A stretch of 64,000 nt of DNA, taken from Flavobacterium frigoris (GTDB lineage: Bacteria; Bacteroidota; Bacteroidia; Flavobacteriales; Flavobacteriaceae). The DNA is taken from assembly GCF_900111075.1 (NCBI RefSeq), contig NZ_FOFZ01000009.1, positions 62,001 through 126,000 on the forward strand, written 5' to 3'. The notes beneath the pieces are model-generated. The model made no database searches, had not been told where the DNA came from, and worked only from the letters and a program-made list of their open reading frames with translations. This document shows, piece by piece, positions 53,180-61,976 of this stretch. Both the position numbers and the translations under genes were made by a program. Position 1 is the stretch's first letter, and the number at the start of each line of letters is the position of its first letter.

Positions 53180-53613
53180 TACTGTTTGTTTTTGTTGTTC
53201 TTTAAAATGATCGATTGTTCGGGTGATGAGTTTTTTCGTATGTCAATTTGATATTCTTTTTCTGCAATATCAATCATCATATCAAAAATGATCGCTTTCT
53301 TGTCAGCTACAAAAGCTTGTCGCTCAAGAAGCGCTTTCTGTTTCTCTAATAATTTAACTTGAGCCTCAAGTTCCATTATCTTCTGTTCGGGTGATTTAGG
53401 CATATTGAAAGGTAATTGATTTTCCCAATCAAAGTTACCAAATTTTCTAAGCCAATTAACAACAGTTTTTCTACATTGAATCTCATATTTCTTTGCAGCT
53501 TCTGTAGCTGTGAGTTGTCCTTGCTCAATTTCTTGAACAATTTGTAATTTAAAAGACATTGAATAGTCTTTTTGGGTTCGCTTCACATAGCGAGTTGCTT
53601 CTAGGTTTTCCAT
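53179..53613 (-). CDS. IS3-family OrfA (helix-turn-helix and coiled coil)
   Basis: 144 residues. The HTH region is SFKLQIVQEIEQGQLTATEA, then AKKYEI and TVVNWLRKFGN. It is followed by a leucine-zipper-like helix (KIMELEAQVKLLEKQKALLE). OrfA binds the terminal repeats and pairs with OrfB. The stop codon overlaps the OrfB start by one base. Confidence 0.88.
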   Translation of the reverse strand: MENLEATRYVKRTQKDYSMSFKLQIVQEIEQGQLTATEAAKKYEIQCRKTVVNWLRKFGNFDWENQLPFNMPKSPEQKIMELEAQVKLLEKQKALLERQAFVADKKAIIFDMMIDIAEKEYQIDIRKNSSPEQSIILKNNKNKQ

Positions 53614-53672
53614 TACGATACTTTTTTGTGTATCGCTATTTCAGGACGGGACATATTGGTATTGAATAAAAT

Positions 53673-53701
53673 AAAAAAATCTCCACTAGGGAGATTTTTT
53701 T
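53673..53701 (-). terminator. Terminator of the DUF4369/thioredoxin gene
   Basis: AAAAAATCTCC and GGAGATTTTTT form an 11-bp stem with a loop of about 5 bases and T-runs in both directions. It lies 21 bp past the end of the thioredoxin part of the interrupted gene and just outside the IS. Confidence 0.85.
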
Positions 53702-53721
53702 ATTTTGTTCTTGAAAAGCGA

Positions 53722-54903
53722 TTATTTGGCTAAAAGTTCAAGGATTTTTGTTCTAAGTTCTGCACCTCTTAAATCTCTTGCTACGATTTTACCGGAAGCA
53801 TCAAGTATAAAAGTTGCAGGAATTGCTTCAACTCCATATTGAGCTGCAATTGGTTCATCCCAAAATTTTAAATTAGAAACCTGATTCCAGGTTAACTTAT
53901 CTTTTGCGATAGCTTCTTTCCATTTAGCTGCATCTTTATCTAATGAAACACCAATGATATTAAGCCCTTTTGAGTGTAACTCTTTATAAATAGCAACTAC
54001 ATTTGGGTTTTCTTGTCGACATGGACCACACCATGAAGCCCAGAAATCTACAATTGTAACTTTCCCTAAGCTTTCTTTAAGAGAAATGACTTTCCCTTCT
54101 GGGTTAGGGGCAGAAAAATTAGAAGTTCATTTAGCGTCTCCAACCGGAGCAGCAGTAGCACCAACAGCAGGAGTATTAATTTCGGTAAGTTTTGTTTTTA
54201 CCGTTTTTCCAGCTTTAGTGTTTTTTAAAGACTCTTCTAAACTGTTGAAAATTGTTTCTGTTTTTTTAATGTCAGCACTTGGATCGTTAGCCATTCCTTG
54301 TACAATTAAAACACTAATATATGATTTAGGATGTGATTCAGCGTAAGTTGTATATTTTGCTTTAGTGGCAGCACCAACCTCTGCTTGAATTTCTGAATAT
54401 CCTTTCATCAATTTATTGATTACAGCTGTATCTTTCACTTGTTGTGCTGTATTCATTGCTTGCATGTTTTGATTTTGGAAATCCATTAGTTTCTTTTGAA
54501 CTACTTTAATTTCCTCATTGAATTTAACATACTCATCATTACTGTAAGTTCCTGAAACTTTCGATTTTTGAATACTGTCTTTATCAATAGCGATAGTGAT
54601 TTCTCCATTTTCTAAGATAAAAGGAATTTTTCCATAAGGTTGTTTTCCAGCTACTGATTCTAATTGTATTGTATGGAAAGCTGGTTCAGTAACTTTTCCT
54701 TTGATTTCAAACTTACCGTTTTCTACTTTTACAGTATCTAAAGCTGTAATAGCACCAGTAGTAGGATCTTGAGTTTCTAAGATTATAGTTTTACCATTTT
54801 CAATACCAGTTGCAGTACCAGTGATAAGGAATTCGTCTTTTCCAACTTTGTTGCAAGAAAATAAAACAACAGCAGCAGAAAGTAATAAAATTATTTTTTT
54901 CAT
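53722..54903 (-). pseudogene. DUF4369-thioredoxin (TlpA-like) lipoprotein gene split by an in-frame TGA
   Basis: One frame of 394 codons runs from ATG 54903 to TAA 53722 with a single internal stop, TGA at 54127-54129. Upstream part: lipoprotein signal (LLLSAAVVLFSCNK), then DUF4369 (about 25-120) and a helical linker. Downstream part: thioredoxin fold with VTIVDFWASWCGPCRQENPN (redox CxxC), GVSLDKD and YGVEAIPATFILD. Family members (Bacteroidota TlpA-type, periplasmic thiol-disulfide enzymes) contain both. The stop sits exactly between them (GDAK, stop, TSNFSAPNPEGK). It separates catalytic domain from membrane anchor, so it is either a nonsense mutation, a sequencing error or a read-through site. 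Confidence 0.75.
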
Positions 54904-55297
54904 TATTAATTTAGTTAATTAAGTTAAGTGTGCAAAAGTATTTAAAATTATTAAGGTACAATTAATTTTATGACCTAAATTTTTGTTATTTTTTTAGTAT
55001 TCACAATGATAATTAACCGAGGGAAGCTGTTAAATTATCTAATAAAAGGGTGCGACTTAAACGAGATAACGTTTGTAATACATTATTTCGGTTAGGAATA
55101 TTCTTTAGTCTTTGTTTCGCGAGAAATTAGTGTTTAATTTAGAGTGTTATCAGTATTTAGTCAAAGCGTTGTAATAATGTTGGTAGTTGTATGCAGGAAG
55201 ATAGGGATTGATTGAAATCACTAATCTAGTTTAATAGCACACCTTTTTTTAAAATAGTGGGTATTTTTGATTTAGAGATTTAACATAAAGGTGGTTT
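54904..55297. other. Gene-free spacer
   Basis: About 390 bp of AT-rich sequence without a gene. It must carry the promoter of the DUF4369/thioredoxin gene; I cannot point to a clear consensus box. Confidence 0.4.
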
Positions 55298-55531
55298 TTA
55301 AGGTAACTGAAATTGCAGTTCACATCGCTGAATGTCAGATTCAGCTTGTTCTATTTCATTTAAAGTAATCTTGATTTCTAGATTTACCGTTCTTAATTCT
55401 TTGTGCAAAGCAGCATTAATAGGGTCTGTTTCTAGGCTTAAGTCAATTTCGGCCTTTGTTGCTTTTAAAATGTTTAGGGTTTGTTCTGCCTTTTTATGTT
55501 GTGATTTGTACCTGTCGTAGTGATTCGTCAT
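55298..55531 (-). CDS. Small coiled-coil protein, 77 aa
   Basis: MTNHYDRYKSQHKKAEQTLN, then ILKATKAEIDLSL and a second helix (LEIKITLNEIEQAESDIQRC). It has heptad-like leucine and isoleucine spacing and no membrane segment. No family is known to me. It stands alone between long spacers. Confidence 0.45.
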   Translation of the reverse strand: MTNHYDRYKSQHKKAEQTLNILKATKAEIDLSLETDPINAALHKELRTVNLEIKITLNEIEQAESDIQRCELQFQLP

Positions 55532-55659
55532 TTGTATAGTAGTATTTAAGCACGCCTAAAGTACTTAAAACAAATTAATTATACTAGAACCTATAATTTA
55601 ATTTTATGCAATCCTATTTTGTAGTCAAAAGACTTTAAAGTAAAATAACAGCGCATAAA

Positions 55660-55685
55660 AAAAGCACCCAATTAGGAGTGCTTTT
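55660..55685 (-). terminator. Terminator of the J-domain/KTSC gene
   Basis: AAAAGCAC and GTGCTTTT form a stem around a loop of about ten bases, with a run of T on the minus-strand side. It lies 22 bp after the stop codon of the gene at 55707. Confidence 0.75.
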
Positions 55686-55706
55686 ATATTTCTCTTTTAG
55701 AATAAT

Positions 55707-56147
55707 CTAGTCTTGGTTCAATGTTTTTCTCCAAGTAAAAGATGTAAGAATATGTCTTTTTGCAAATCTTCCTGGAGAAGATGCATTCACCATTTTTACA
55801 TAAGTTGCTTTAGGTACACTGATGTACTCATAAACGCTACCGTTTGAAAAATTGATGATCAATCTACCTTCAACAAATTTATAATCTGTTATTGCTGCAG
55901 TTGTAATTGTTTCTGTATATTCAGGTAAGTTCAACTTTGTAGTTTCAGGATTGATACTCACTAAGAAGTGGTAGGCCTCAATAACTTGTTTACTTTTTTC
56001 TTCAGCTGCTTTTAATCCTGCCTCATCACCTTGAAATTTATCAGGATGACATTCTTTCATAGAATTACGGTAGATCGTTTTTAACTCTTTAAGCTCTGCA
56101 GTTTTTTCTACATTTAGCAGTTTGCGGTATTCAACTATTTTTTTCAT
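55707..56147 (-). CDS. J-domain plus KTSC-domain protein
   Basis: 146 residues. The N-terminal J domain (about 1-66) has the HPD motif in ECHPDKFQGDEAG and would stimulate Hsp70 ATPase. The C-terminal 60 residues (KFVEGRLIINFSNGSVYEYI, then SVPKATYVKMVNASSPGRFA) form a KTSC domain, a small module whose name reflects a conserved K-T-S-C pattern and whose function is poorly known. This two-domain arrangement is common in Flavobacteriia. It ends in a terminator at 55660. Confidence 0.85.
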   Translation of the reverse strand: MKKIVEYRKLLNVEKTAELKELKTIYRNSMKECHPDKFQGDEAGLKAAEEKSKQVIEAYHFLVSINPETTKLNLPEYTETITTAAITDYKFVEGRLIINFSNGSVYEYISVPKATYVKMVNASSPGRFAKRHILTSFTWRKTLNQD

Positions 56148-56323
56148 AAATATGGTAACTACTTGTCTTTTAATATAAAATCAATATAATTTGGTTTCAG
56201 AATCGACAAATTTTTTGCAAAGGTACACTTTTTTTTAAAATTTTAGTTTGAGACTAAAAAATATTCCTAAAAAAGAGAGTACATTAGTTATTATTTTGCC
56301 AAAAAAGAGACTCTAAAACAATG

Positions 56324-56578
56324 TTATTGTTGTGGTTTGTTGTTTGCTTTATCGAAATTCTTAGACTTTTTAGGGTACTTGTTGTGGCTGATATCACTAG
56401 GGTTTTCAATGATTGACTTAATTGTAATATAATCTCCTAAATTATGATTAGAAATCGCCATTTTATAGTCTAAAAGATATATACCACAAAAAAAATTGTT
56501 GTTTTCATCTTTTTCCATTATCCCAGTATAAACCCCTTTTTGTAACATTTTTTCTTGTGAAGACTTTGTCATGATCAA
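56324..56578 (-). CDS. Uncharacterised small protein, 84 aa
   Basis: MTKSSQEKMLQKGVYTGIME, then a beta-rich middle (NNFFCGIYLLDYKMAISN) and a lysine-rich tail. No family is recognised. The likely start could also be Met3 (MTKSS), 6 bases later. It is divergent from the gene at 56667 with 88 bp between. Confidence 0.4.
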   Translation of the reverse strand: MIMTKSSQEKMLQKGVYTGIMEKDENNNFFCGIYLLDYKMAISNHNLGDYITIKSIIENPSDISHNKYPKKSKNFDKANNKPQQ

Positions 56579-56630
56579 TTTAATTTTATAAAATTCTAAT
56601 TGGCAAAGTTAATCAAATATTTAGTTTCCG

Positions 56631-56662
56631 TTGCTGCATTTTAGACTTTCTGATTACCTTTG
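56631..56662 (+). promoter_or_regulatory. Promoter of the 181-residue gene
   Basis: TTG (56631-56633), 21 bp, then TACCTTTG (56655-56662). It matches the Bacteroidota consensus exactly. The ATG of the next gene follows 4 bp later, so the transcript would have almost no leader. Confidence 0.7.
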
Positions 56663-56666
56663 TTCA

Positions 56667-57212
56667 ATGGAAAAAATATTTCGTCCCAGTCCCAAATCTT
56701 TTAAGAACACTTTTTGTGTGTTTCAGGAGGTACTGTTAAACAATCTTGAAGGATTAACGGTACAATATGAAAGTAAGTCGGGGAGTTGTTATTATTATAC
56801 TAAATTAGGGATGTTTCGAGTATCAAATCATTGGGGACGATTAGCTAATAGTAAATGGAGATTAGAACCTATGAAACCTGAATCTGATTCAAAAACAAAA
56901 TTAGGTTTTGCACCTTGGACACAATTTTATCCTGATAATTCGCTGGAAGAATTATATTATTTAGAAATGAATTATGGGAAGAATGCTGTTAATTACCAGC
57001 ACAAAAATAATCCTAATTATAATGGAAAAGCAGTACTTCGTACAAGTTTTGAAACCACTAAAAAAATCAAACAAATTAGGAATCTACTCAATTTGACGGC
57101 ATGGGCTAAGTATTATGAATACGATGACTTAGATGTTTTGCGGAAACAAATTATAGAGGAATTGATTTTTACTAATAAAACTTTAGAAGAGATTAAGCGT
57201 GAGTTAATTTGA
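56667..57212 (+). CDS. Conserved-looking uncharacterised protein, 181 aa
   Basis: I start it at ATG 56667 (MEKIFRPSPKSFKNTFCVFQ) because the -7 box lies just upstream; a longer frame to 56631 would overlap the promoter. The body is rich in aromatic residues (VQYESKSGSCYYYTKLGMFR and WGRLANSKWRLEPM). A helical end follows (YYEYDDLDVLRKQIIEELIF). No signal peptide, no membrane helix, no family that I know. The composition fits a native gene. Confidence 0.6.
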   Translation: MEKIFRPSPKSFKNTFCVFQEVLLNNLEGLTVQYESKSGSCYYYTKLGMFRVSNHWGRLANSKWRLEPMKPESDSKTKLGFAPWTQFYPDNSLEELYYLEMNYGKNAVNYQHKNNPNYNGKAVLRTSFETTKKIKQIRNLLNLTAWAKYYEYDDLDVLRKQIIEELIFTNKTLEEIKRELI

Positions 57213-57243
57213 TTACTACTACAACTTAATTGCGGTTTGATAT

Positions 57244-57639
57244 TTAATCATTGGAGGCAATCAATTCGATATCATTTAGCGAAATAGGTTTAGACAAATA
57301 GCCTAAAATTGCAGGATATTTTTTTGATTTATTCCTGTCTTCAATAGCAATGGAAGAACTAGCAATGTAGACGCTAATGTTTTCATTTTTTAAAGATTGC
57401 AGCATTCCCATTTCTTCCATAAACTCCCATCCGTCCATAACTGGCATATTGATGTCAAGTAGAATAATATCTGGAAGTAATTCCTTATTTTCTATCGTAT
57501 TGATCAAGGCAACTATTCCTTCTTTTCCATCACGAAAGGATGAGATAGCTGAGAATAGAGCTGTTTTTTGAATAATTTTAGTAATTATAATTTGATAAAT
57601 TGCGTCATCGTCTATGACCCATATTTTCTTTTTTGTCAT
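57244..57639 (-). CDS. Single-domain response regulator (CheY-like)
   Basis: 131 residues, one receiver domain. The acidic pocket is VIDDDAIYQ. The phospho-acceptor Asp is in DIILLDINMPVMDGWEF (near residue 59), and the conserved lysine in YLSKPIS. There is no output domain, so it acts by protein contact or as a phosphate relay. The start overlaps the stop of the kinase gene (57636-57639, ATGA), so the two are co-translated. Confidence 0.92.
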   Translation of the reverse strand: MTKKKIWVIDDDAIYQIIITKIIQKTALFSAISSFRDGKEGIVALINTIENKELLPDIILLDINMPVMDGWEFMEEMGMLQSLKNENISVYIASSSIAIEDRNKSKKYPAILGYLSKPISLNDIELIASND

Positions 57640-60479
57640 CGAATATAGATTTTAAATGTAGTTCCTATGTTTGGTGTACTCTCGACCGTAATGTTGCCGT
57701 TCATAGCGTCAATTTGGTTTTTTGTAATAAATAAGCCAATTCCCTTTGATTCAGGATTATTGCTGAATGTTTTGTACATCCCGAAGATTTTGTCGGCATT
57801 TTTTACCAGATCTATTCCAATGCCGTTATCTGAAATTTGCAGTACTTTCCTTTTATCTTCAATTAACCATTTAATGGTAATAATGGGTTTCCGGTCAGGA
57901 TGCCTGTAACGGATTGAGTTAGATAGGATGTTATGTAAAACACTCTCTAAGTAGGAGGGGTTGTAATTGACCGTTACATCATTCGATATTTCGTTCAAAA
58001 TAGAAACGTTGTGGGTACTTATTTGTTCAGAAAGTGCATTTTGCGCAGTCTCTACATATTGATTTAAGTTTAAAGATTCTGAAACCAAACCAATGTTGTT
58101 TCTTATATTGATAACATCATTGAGGTGTAGCATCGTTTCGTTTAACGAATTAGAAACTGATTTCAATAGCAGTAACATCTCGTTTTTTTCTTGCTCAGAA
58201 TCTGAAGATTCAATTAACGACATTATTGATGCAATATTACTGGTATGTGATCTTAGATTATGAGACACAATATAAGAAAAATTCAAAAGTCTTTTATTTT
58301 GTTCGGTAACCATGTTAAAAGAATACTTCAAATCTTTTTCTGCTTCCTTATTTTTGGTAATATCGATCATAATTCCCCGTAAGCCACAGGCCTTATCATT
58401 TTCAAAAACGATAGTTACGATGTCTTTTAGCCAAACAATTGAACGGTTTTTTGCAATCATTCGATATTCAAAATCATGGTTTAAATTTTGACTTGTTTTT
58501 AAAATACAATAATTAATTGTAGTTTCCCTGTCCTCTGGATGAATGTGGTCTGCCCAAAAAGTAGGACTTGCAATCCATTCCTCTGAAGTGTACCCTAATA
58601 TTTGCTCTACTTTTTTACTTATAAAAGAAAAAGAAAAGGATTCAATATCGCTTTCCCATACGATTCCATCAATAGTATTGATGAGAGATTCAGTTCTTTT
58701 TTGTGAATCAATAATTTTTTTTTCAGCTATTTTTCGCTCTGTAATATCCTCGGTTGATATGATTACTCTTTCCAGAGAATCTTCATACCCTCTCAGTACG
58801 CTATATACAAAATGAATATCTCTGATCTCACCTGTTGGTTTTTTTATTTTCGCGTCCATCATCAAATGCCTTTTTCCTTTGCAAATGGCTTCTAGATGCT
58901 TTGAAAAAGAAGGGATAGATTCTTCGCCAAATAGGAGATCGACATTATTAAGAAGTTCAGATTTGGTTTTTGGAGCGTATTGAATTAAACATTGATTATT
59001 GACATTTACAATTTTTACTAGAGAGAAGCATTTTTTTACTACTTCGGGATGGTTCCTAAAATAAGACGAAACTGTTTTACCACTTTCGTTAATAAGTTTT
59101 AACTCCAAAAGGTAATTTTTTACTGCAGAATAATCTTCTTCCCACAAAGGCATTGGTGAATCGTCAAAAAGGTTTTTAAAACTCATTTTGCTTTTTATAA
59201 GTAATTGCTCAGCCTCTTTTTTTAATGAAATATCTTCAACAATCGCAATATGTGTCGAAGGTTTTTCATCTATATTCCAAAGTGGTGAAACGGTAAGATT
59301 AGTCCAGATAATTTTCCCCGACTTTGTTAGGTACCGTTTTTCCATGGAATACTCCCTAATTGTTCCTTGCTTCAGTTTTTCCAAATTGGATAGATCTTCT
59401 TTTAAGTCGTCAGGATGCGTTACGGATTGAAAAGTTCTATTTTGTAATTCTTGCTCTGAATATTCTAATAATTTGCAATATTTTTCATTAATCTCGAGAA
59501 AATAGCCGCTAAAGGAATCCATATAGGCTATCCCCACGGCCGCTTGGTCAAAAATAGATTTAAATTTTATTTCACCATCAGAAAGATTAGCGGCTTGTTG
59601 TTCCACTAAAAGCTGTAATTCAGCTGGTTTTTTCAGCATCAGGGTTATCAGAAAACCAAATAATCCAGCTAAAAGCAAACCAAAAATGGCGGGTATAACA
59701 ATTTGTGCATATAGATAATTTTGATGCTTCGATGTAAGGTATATCCTCCAATCGCCGTCAGGAATACTAATCGCAGCGCTATAATTGTTTGAAAATTTGT
59801 TCTCTTTAGGCAGATAGAAGACTTCTTTTTCACTAGCAGGATCTATTTTTGAAAACTGAAAGTAATATTTAGCACTGTCGATGCCATAAGCTCCTGAAGA
59901 CTTCAATAAATCTTCTAGTTTAATGATTACTGCTGAAAACCCCCAGAATTTATTATTCTGGAATACTGGAAGACGCCCTACAATTCCAACACCGCCTTGC
60001 TTTAAATTAATAGGGCCAGCAAAGTACATTTTTTGATTTCGAATTGATTTTAACGCTTCTTTTTGAAGATATACCGACTTTAAAATGTCTAAGCCCATTG
60101 CAGCTTCGTTGCCTTTCATGGGGAAAGTATATCGAATTACTCCTTTAGGAACTAATTGTACGGCTGAGATAGTTTGATTTGAAGCTAATAATTTCTTGCC
60201 AATGCTGTCGAAATTTTCAGGAACTCCTTTATCATTTATCGTAAGTGCTAAGGTTAGTGTTGTGGTATACGAATTTTTAAGTGACTGTTCAATATTTTGA
60301 CGAATAATTTGAAGCTTATTCCTCATAGCATACTGTTCATCATCTTCAACTATTTTATATTGTTGATAGCCTATGTATCCAACAATAGTGCTCAAGAATA
60401 AGAACGCGAAAAAACCGGTAGTTCTAGGCTTCGTTAAAAACCAACTGAAGTATTTTAATCTATTATTTTTAGAACTCAT
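57636..60479 (-). CDS. CHASE/PAS membrane histidine kinase
   Basis: 947 residues. Two membrane helices (TTGFFAFLFLSTIVGYIGY near 15-35 and IVIPAIFGLLLAGLFGFLIT near 265-285) bracket a CHASE-type extracellular sensor. Three PAS domains follow in order (about 300-420, 430-560 and 590-720, each with FxxxI or 'GYSEQEL'-like features). The histidine kinase core has HisKA His in SYIVSHNLRSHTSNI, N box ILSNSIRYRH, and ISDNGIGID and GIGLFITKNQ in the ATP domain. It pairs with the response regulator that overlaps its stop. Confidence 0.9.
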   Translation of the reverse strand: MSSKNNRLKYFSWFLTKPRTTGFFAFLFLSTIVGYIGYQQYKIVEDDEQYAMRNKLQIIRQNIEQSLKNSYTTTLTLALTINDKGVPENFDSIGKKLLASNQTISAVQLVPKGVIRYTFPMKGNEAAMGLDILKSVYLQKEALKSIRNQKMYFAGPINLKQGGVGIVGRLPVFQNNKFWGFSAVIIKLEDLLKSSGAYGIDSAKYYFQFSKIDPASEKEVFYLPKENKFSNNYSAAISIPDGDWRIYLTSKHQNYLYAQIVIPAIFGLLLAGLFGFLITLMLKKPAELQLLVEQQAANLSDGEIKFKSIFDQAAVGIAYMDSFSGYFLEINEKYCKLLEYSEQELQNRTFQSVTHPDDLKEDLSNLEKLKQGTIREYSMEKRYLTKSGKIIWTNLTVSPLWNIDEKPSTHIAIVEDISLKKEAEQLLIKSKMSFKNLFDDSPMPLWEEDYSAVKNYLLELKLINESGKTVSSYFRNHPEVVKKCFSLVKIVNVNNQCLIQYAPKTKSELLNNVDLLFGEESIPSFSKHLEAICKGKRHLMMDAKIKKPTGEIRDIHFVYSVLRGYEDSLERVIISTEDITERKIAEKKIIDSQKRTESLINTIDGIVWESDIESFSFSFISKKVEQILGYTSEEWIASPTFWADHIHPEDRETTINYCILKTSQNLNHDFEYRMIAKNRSIVWLKDIVTIVFENDKACGLRGIMIDITKNKEAEKDLKYSFNMVTEQNKRLLNFSYIVSHNLRSHTSNIASIMSLIESSDSEQEKNEMLLLLKSVSNSLNETMLHLNDVINIRNNIGLVSESLNLNQYVETAQNALSEQISTHNVSILNEISNDVTVNYNPSYLESVLHNILSNSIRYRHPDRKPIITIKWLIEDKRKVLQISDNGIGIDLVKNADKIFGMYKTFSNNPESKGIGLFITKNQIDAMNGNITVESTPNIGTTFKIYIR

Positions 60480-60969
60480 TTATACTTTTTGATAGATTTA
60501 GGGAATCTTGAATTATTTATATAAAAATTAATTAGTAAGATTCCATAAATATATTATAATATTACGGGAAACCGTAAAATTATAAAGATTTAATTAAAGT
60601 AAGGAATGACAGCATTCGTGTTGAAACGCGGTTTAAAAACTTACTAAGCCTATATATTCCACTAATTTATTGTTTTGATCTTTATTAAACGAAGAACTAA
60701 TGTTAATAAATTAATTTTCATTGTTTATTATGATTGAATTAGTAATTGAGTGTAGTTTTTAAATAGGCTAATTAGTTGTAAAAGTTCCTAATTAGCTGCT
60801 GGAGTTTGCTATTAGTTAAAATTTAAATGCCGAACTTTGCCCCATATTTGTATAATACAAGTACCTTCTACTTAAGATAAAAGCTATTTTATTTTTTAAA
60901 AAAAACTATGGAAGTACCATGGTGATTAGAAGACTTGTGTTTTAATAAGAGATTGATAAATAAACTATT
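60480..60969. other. Gene-free spacer between kinase and small genes
   Basis: 490 bp, very AT-rich, no gene. It must carry two divergent promoters; a possible box CATATTTG lies near 60845 on the plus strand. No structured element seen. Confidence 0.4.
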
Positions 60970-61122
60970 ATGAGCAGGAATAACGAAAAAAACATCAAAA
61001 AGCATAACGATAAGCTTCATAAAGCGCAGGACAGAGTTAAAAACGCAGAAATTCTTCGCAAAGAAAAATTAAAAGAAATTACTAAAAAATTTCACGACGC
61101 AAAAAATTTAGATACACTGTAA
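60970..61122 (+). CDS. Small basic coiled-coil protein, 50 aa
   Basis: ATG 60970 to TAA 61120-61122, my own translation: MSRNNEKNIKKHNDKLHKAQ, then DRVKNAEILRKEKLKEITKK and FHDAKNLDTL. Almost all lysine, glutamate and asparagine, so it is likely one long helix. It is 11 bp upstream of the 76-residue gene on the same strand, so co-transcription is probable. Function unknown. Confidence 0.5.
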   Translation: MSRNNEKNIKKHNDKLHKAQDRVKNAEILRKEKLKEITKKFHDAKNLDTL

Positions 61123-61133
61123 TTAAAGAAATA

Positions 61134-61364
61134 ATGGAAAACGATAAATTCATCGAATTGAACAAAAATGTTCAGGAAATAATTGATTTGATTGCAGCTA
61201 AGAATGCAAAAGAAGCGAATAATAGATTAGTGGAAGTTAGTGAGCAGTTAGATGATTTTCTTGATTTCTCAGATGATGACGAGGATTTGATTGAAATCAG
61301 TAAATATCAAGTATTATTGAATCAATTGTACCAAAAAATAATTGCTCTTAACGGGCAGGCATAA
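61134..61364 (+). CDS. Small acidic helical protein, 76 aa
   Basis: MENDKFIELNKNVQEIIDLI, then a central acidic stretch FLDFSDDDEDLIEISKYQVL. No membrane helix, no known family. It stands between the basic 50-residue protein and the YchJ-family gene (7 bp away), so the three probably form one operon; the basic and acidic small proteins may interact. Confidence 0.5.
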   Translation: MENDKFIELNKNVQEIIDLIAAKNAKEANNRLVEVSEQLDDFLDFSDDDEDLIEISKYQVLLNQLYQKIIALNGQA

Positions 61365-61371
61365 CTGATAA

Positions 61372-61752
61372 ATGAAAACATTAAAATGCTATTGCGGTTC
61401 GCTAAAGGAGTTTAGTCAATGTTGCGAAGTCTACATTAAGGGAATTAAAAAAGCTCCTACTGCAGAAGCTTTGATGCGTTCCCGCTACTCCGCATTTGCT
61501 ACCCAAAAAGCAGATTATCTCGTAGCTACAACTCATTTTTCTACTCGGAAACAGCATAGAAAAGAGGATATTCTAGAATGGTCTCAAAGCAATAAGTGGA
61601 TTAAATTATCGGTTTTAGACACCACTGTATATACCGTTACTTTTAAAGCATTTTACCTTGATAGCGAACTTCAAGCGCAAATTCATCATGAGCATTCTAC
61701 TTTTAAATTAGAAGATGGAAGTTGGTTTTATGTTGACGGGGAATTTTATTAG
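61372..61752 (+). CDS. YchJ-family protein (SEC-C motif, UPF0225)
   Basis: 126 residues. The N-terminal zinc-binding SEC-C-like motif is KCYCGSLKEFSQCCEVYI. The core is APTAEALMRSRYSAFATQKADYL-like (here from residue 29), with TFKLEDGSWFYVDGE at the end. This matches the YchJ family; its biochemical role is not established, although the NTF2-like fold and zinc motif are clear. Downstream is the structured repeat at 61753-61976. Confidence 0.85.
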   Translation: MKTLKCYCGSLKEFSQCCEVYIKGIKKAPTAEALMRSRYSAFATQKADYLVATTHFSTRKQHRKEDILEWSQSNKWIKLSVLDTTVYTVTFKAFYLDSELQAQIHHEHSTFKLEDGSWFYVDGEFY

Positions 61753-61976
61753 TTTTTGTAGTAATCAAATAGGCTTGTATGTACATACCGCGTGAGTGAT
61801 TGCAGCGGAAATCCTCTCTCGTCTCGTTCTTAAAACGAGACGAGAGAGATTGAGAGCGAAAAGCACGACCCTTGCGGTCACGCCCAAATTACGTTGAGGG
61901 GCTAGTTCATGTTTTAACTAAAAATTAATATTCGTTTGTCAATGCGCTGTTTCAAAATGATGTAATTTTAAAGTCT
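61753..61976. repeat. Intergenic hairpin element with conserved-looking flanks
   Basis: A perfect 15-bp stem (CTCTCTCGTCTCGTT, arms 61814-61828 and 61834-61848) sits in a short GC-richer block. It is flanked by GAGTGATTGCAGCGGAAATC on the left and GAGAGCGAAAAGCACGACC on the right, and then by a smaller GACC-cttgc-GGTC hairpin. From memory, intergenic blocks with the words GCGGAAATCCT and AAAGCACGACC are common in Flavobacterium genomes, so this is probably one copy of a repetitive element. No gene is present. Confidence 0.5.

Larger units (their letters stand above)
52261..53653 (-). mobile_element. Complete IS3-family insertion sequence, 1393 bp
   Basis: The ends are 25-bp imperfect inverted repeats. 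The left end begins TGTCTAGTCCTAAAA and the right end, read inward, begins TGTCCCGTCCTGAAAT; both end in CGATACA. A 3-bp direct repeat TAT flanks the element (52258-52260 and 53654-53656), the target size expected for IS3. Inside are orfA and orfB. Both look intact, so the element may be active. Confidence 0.85.
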
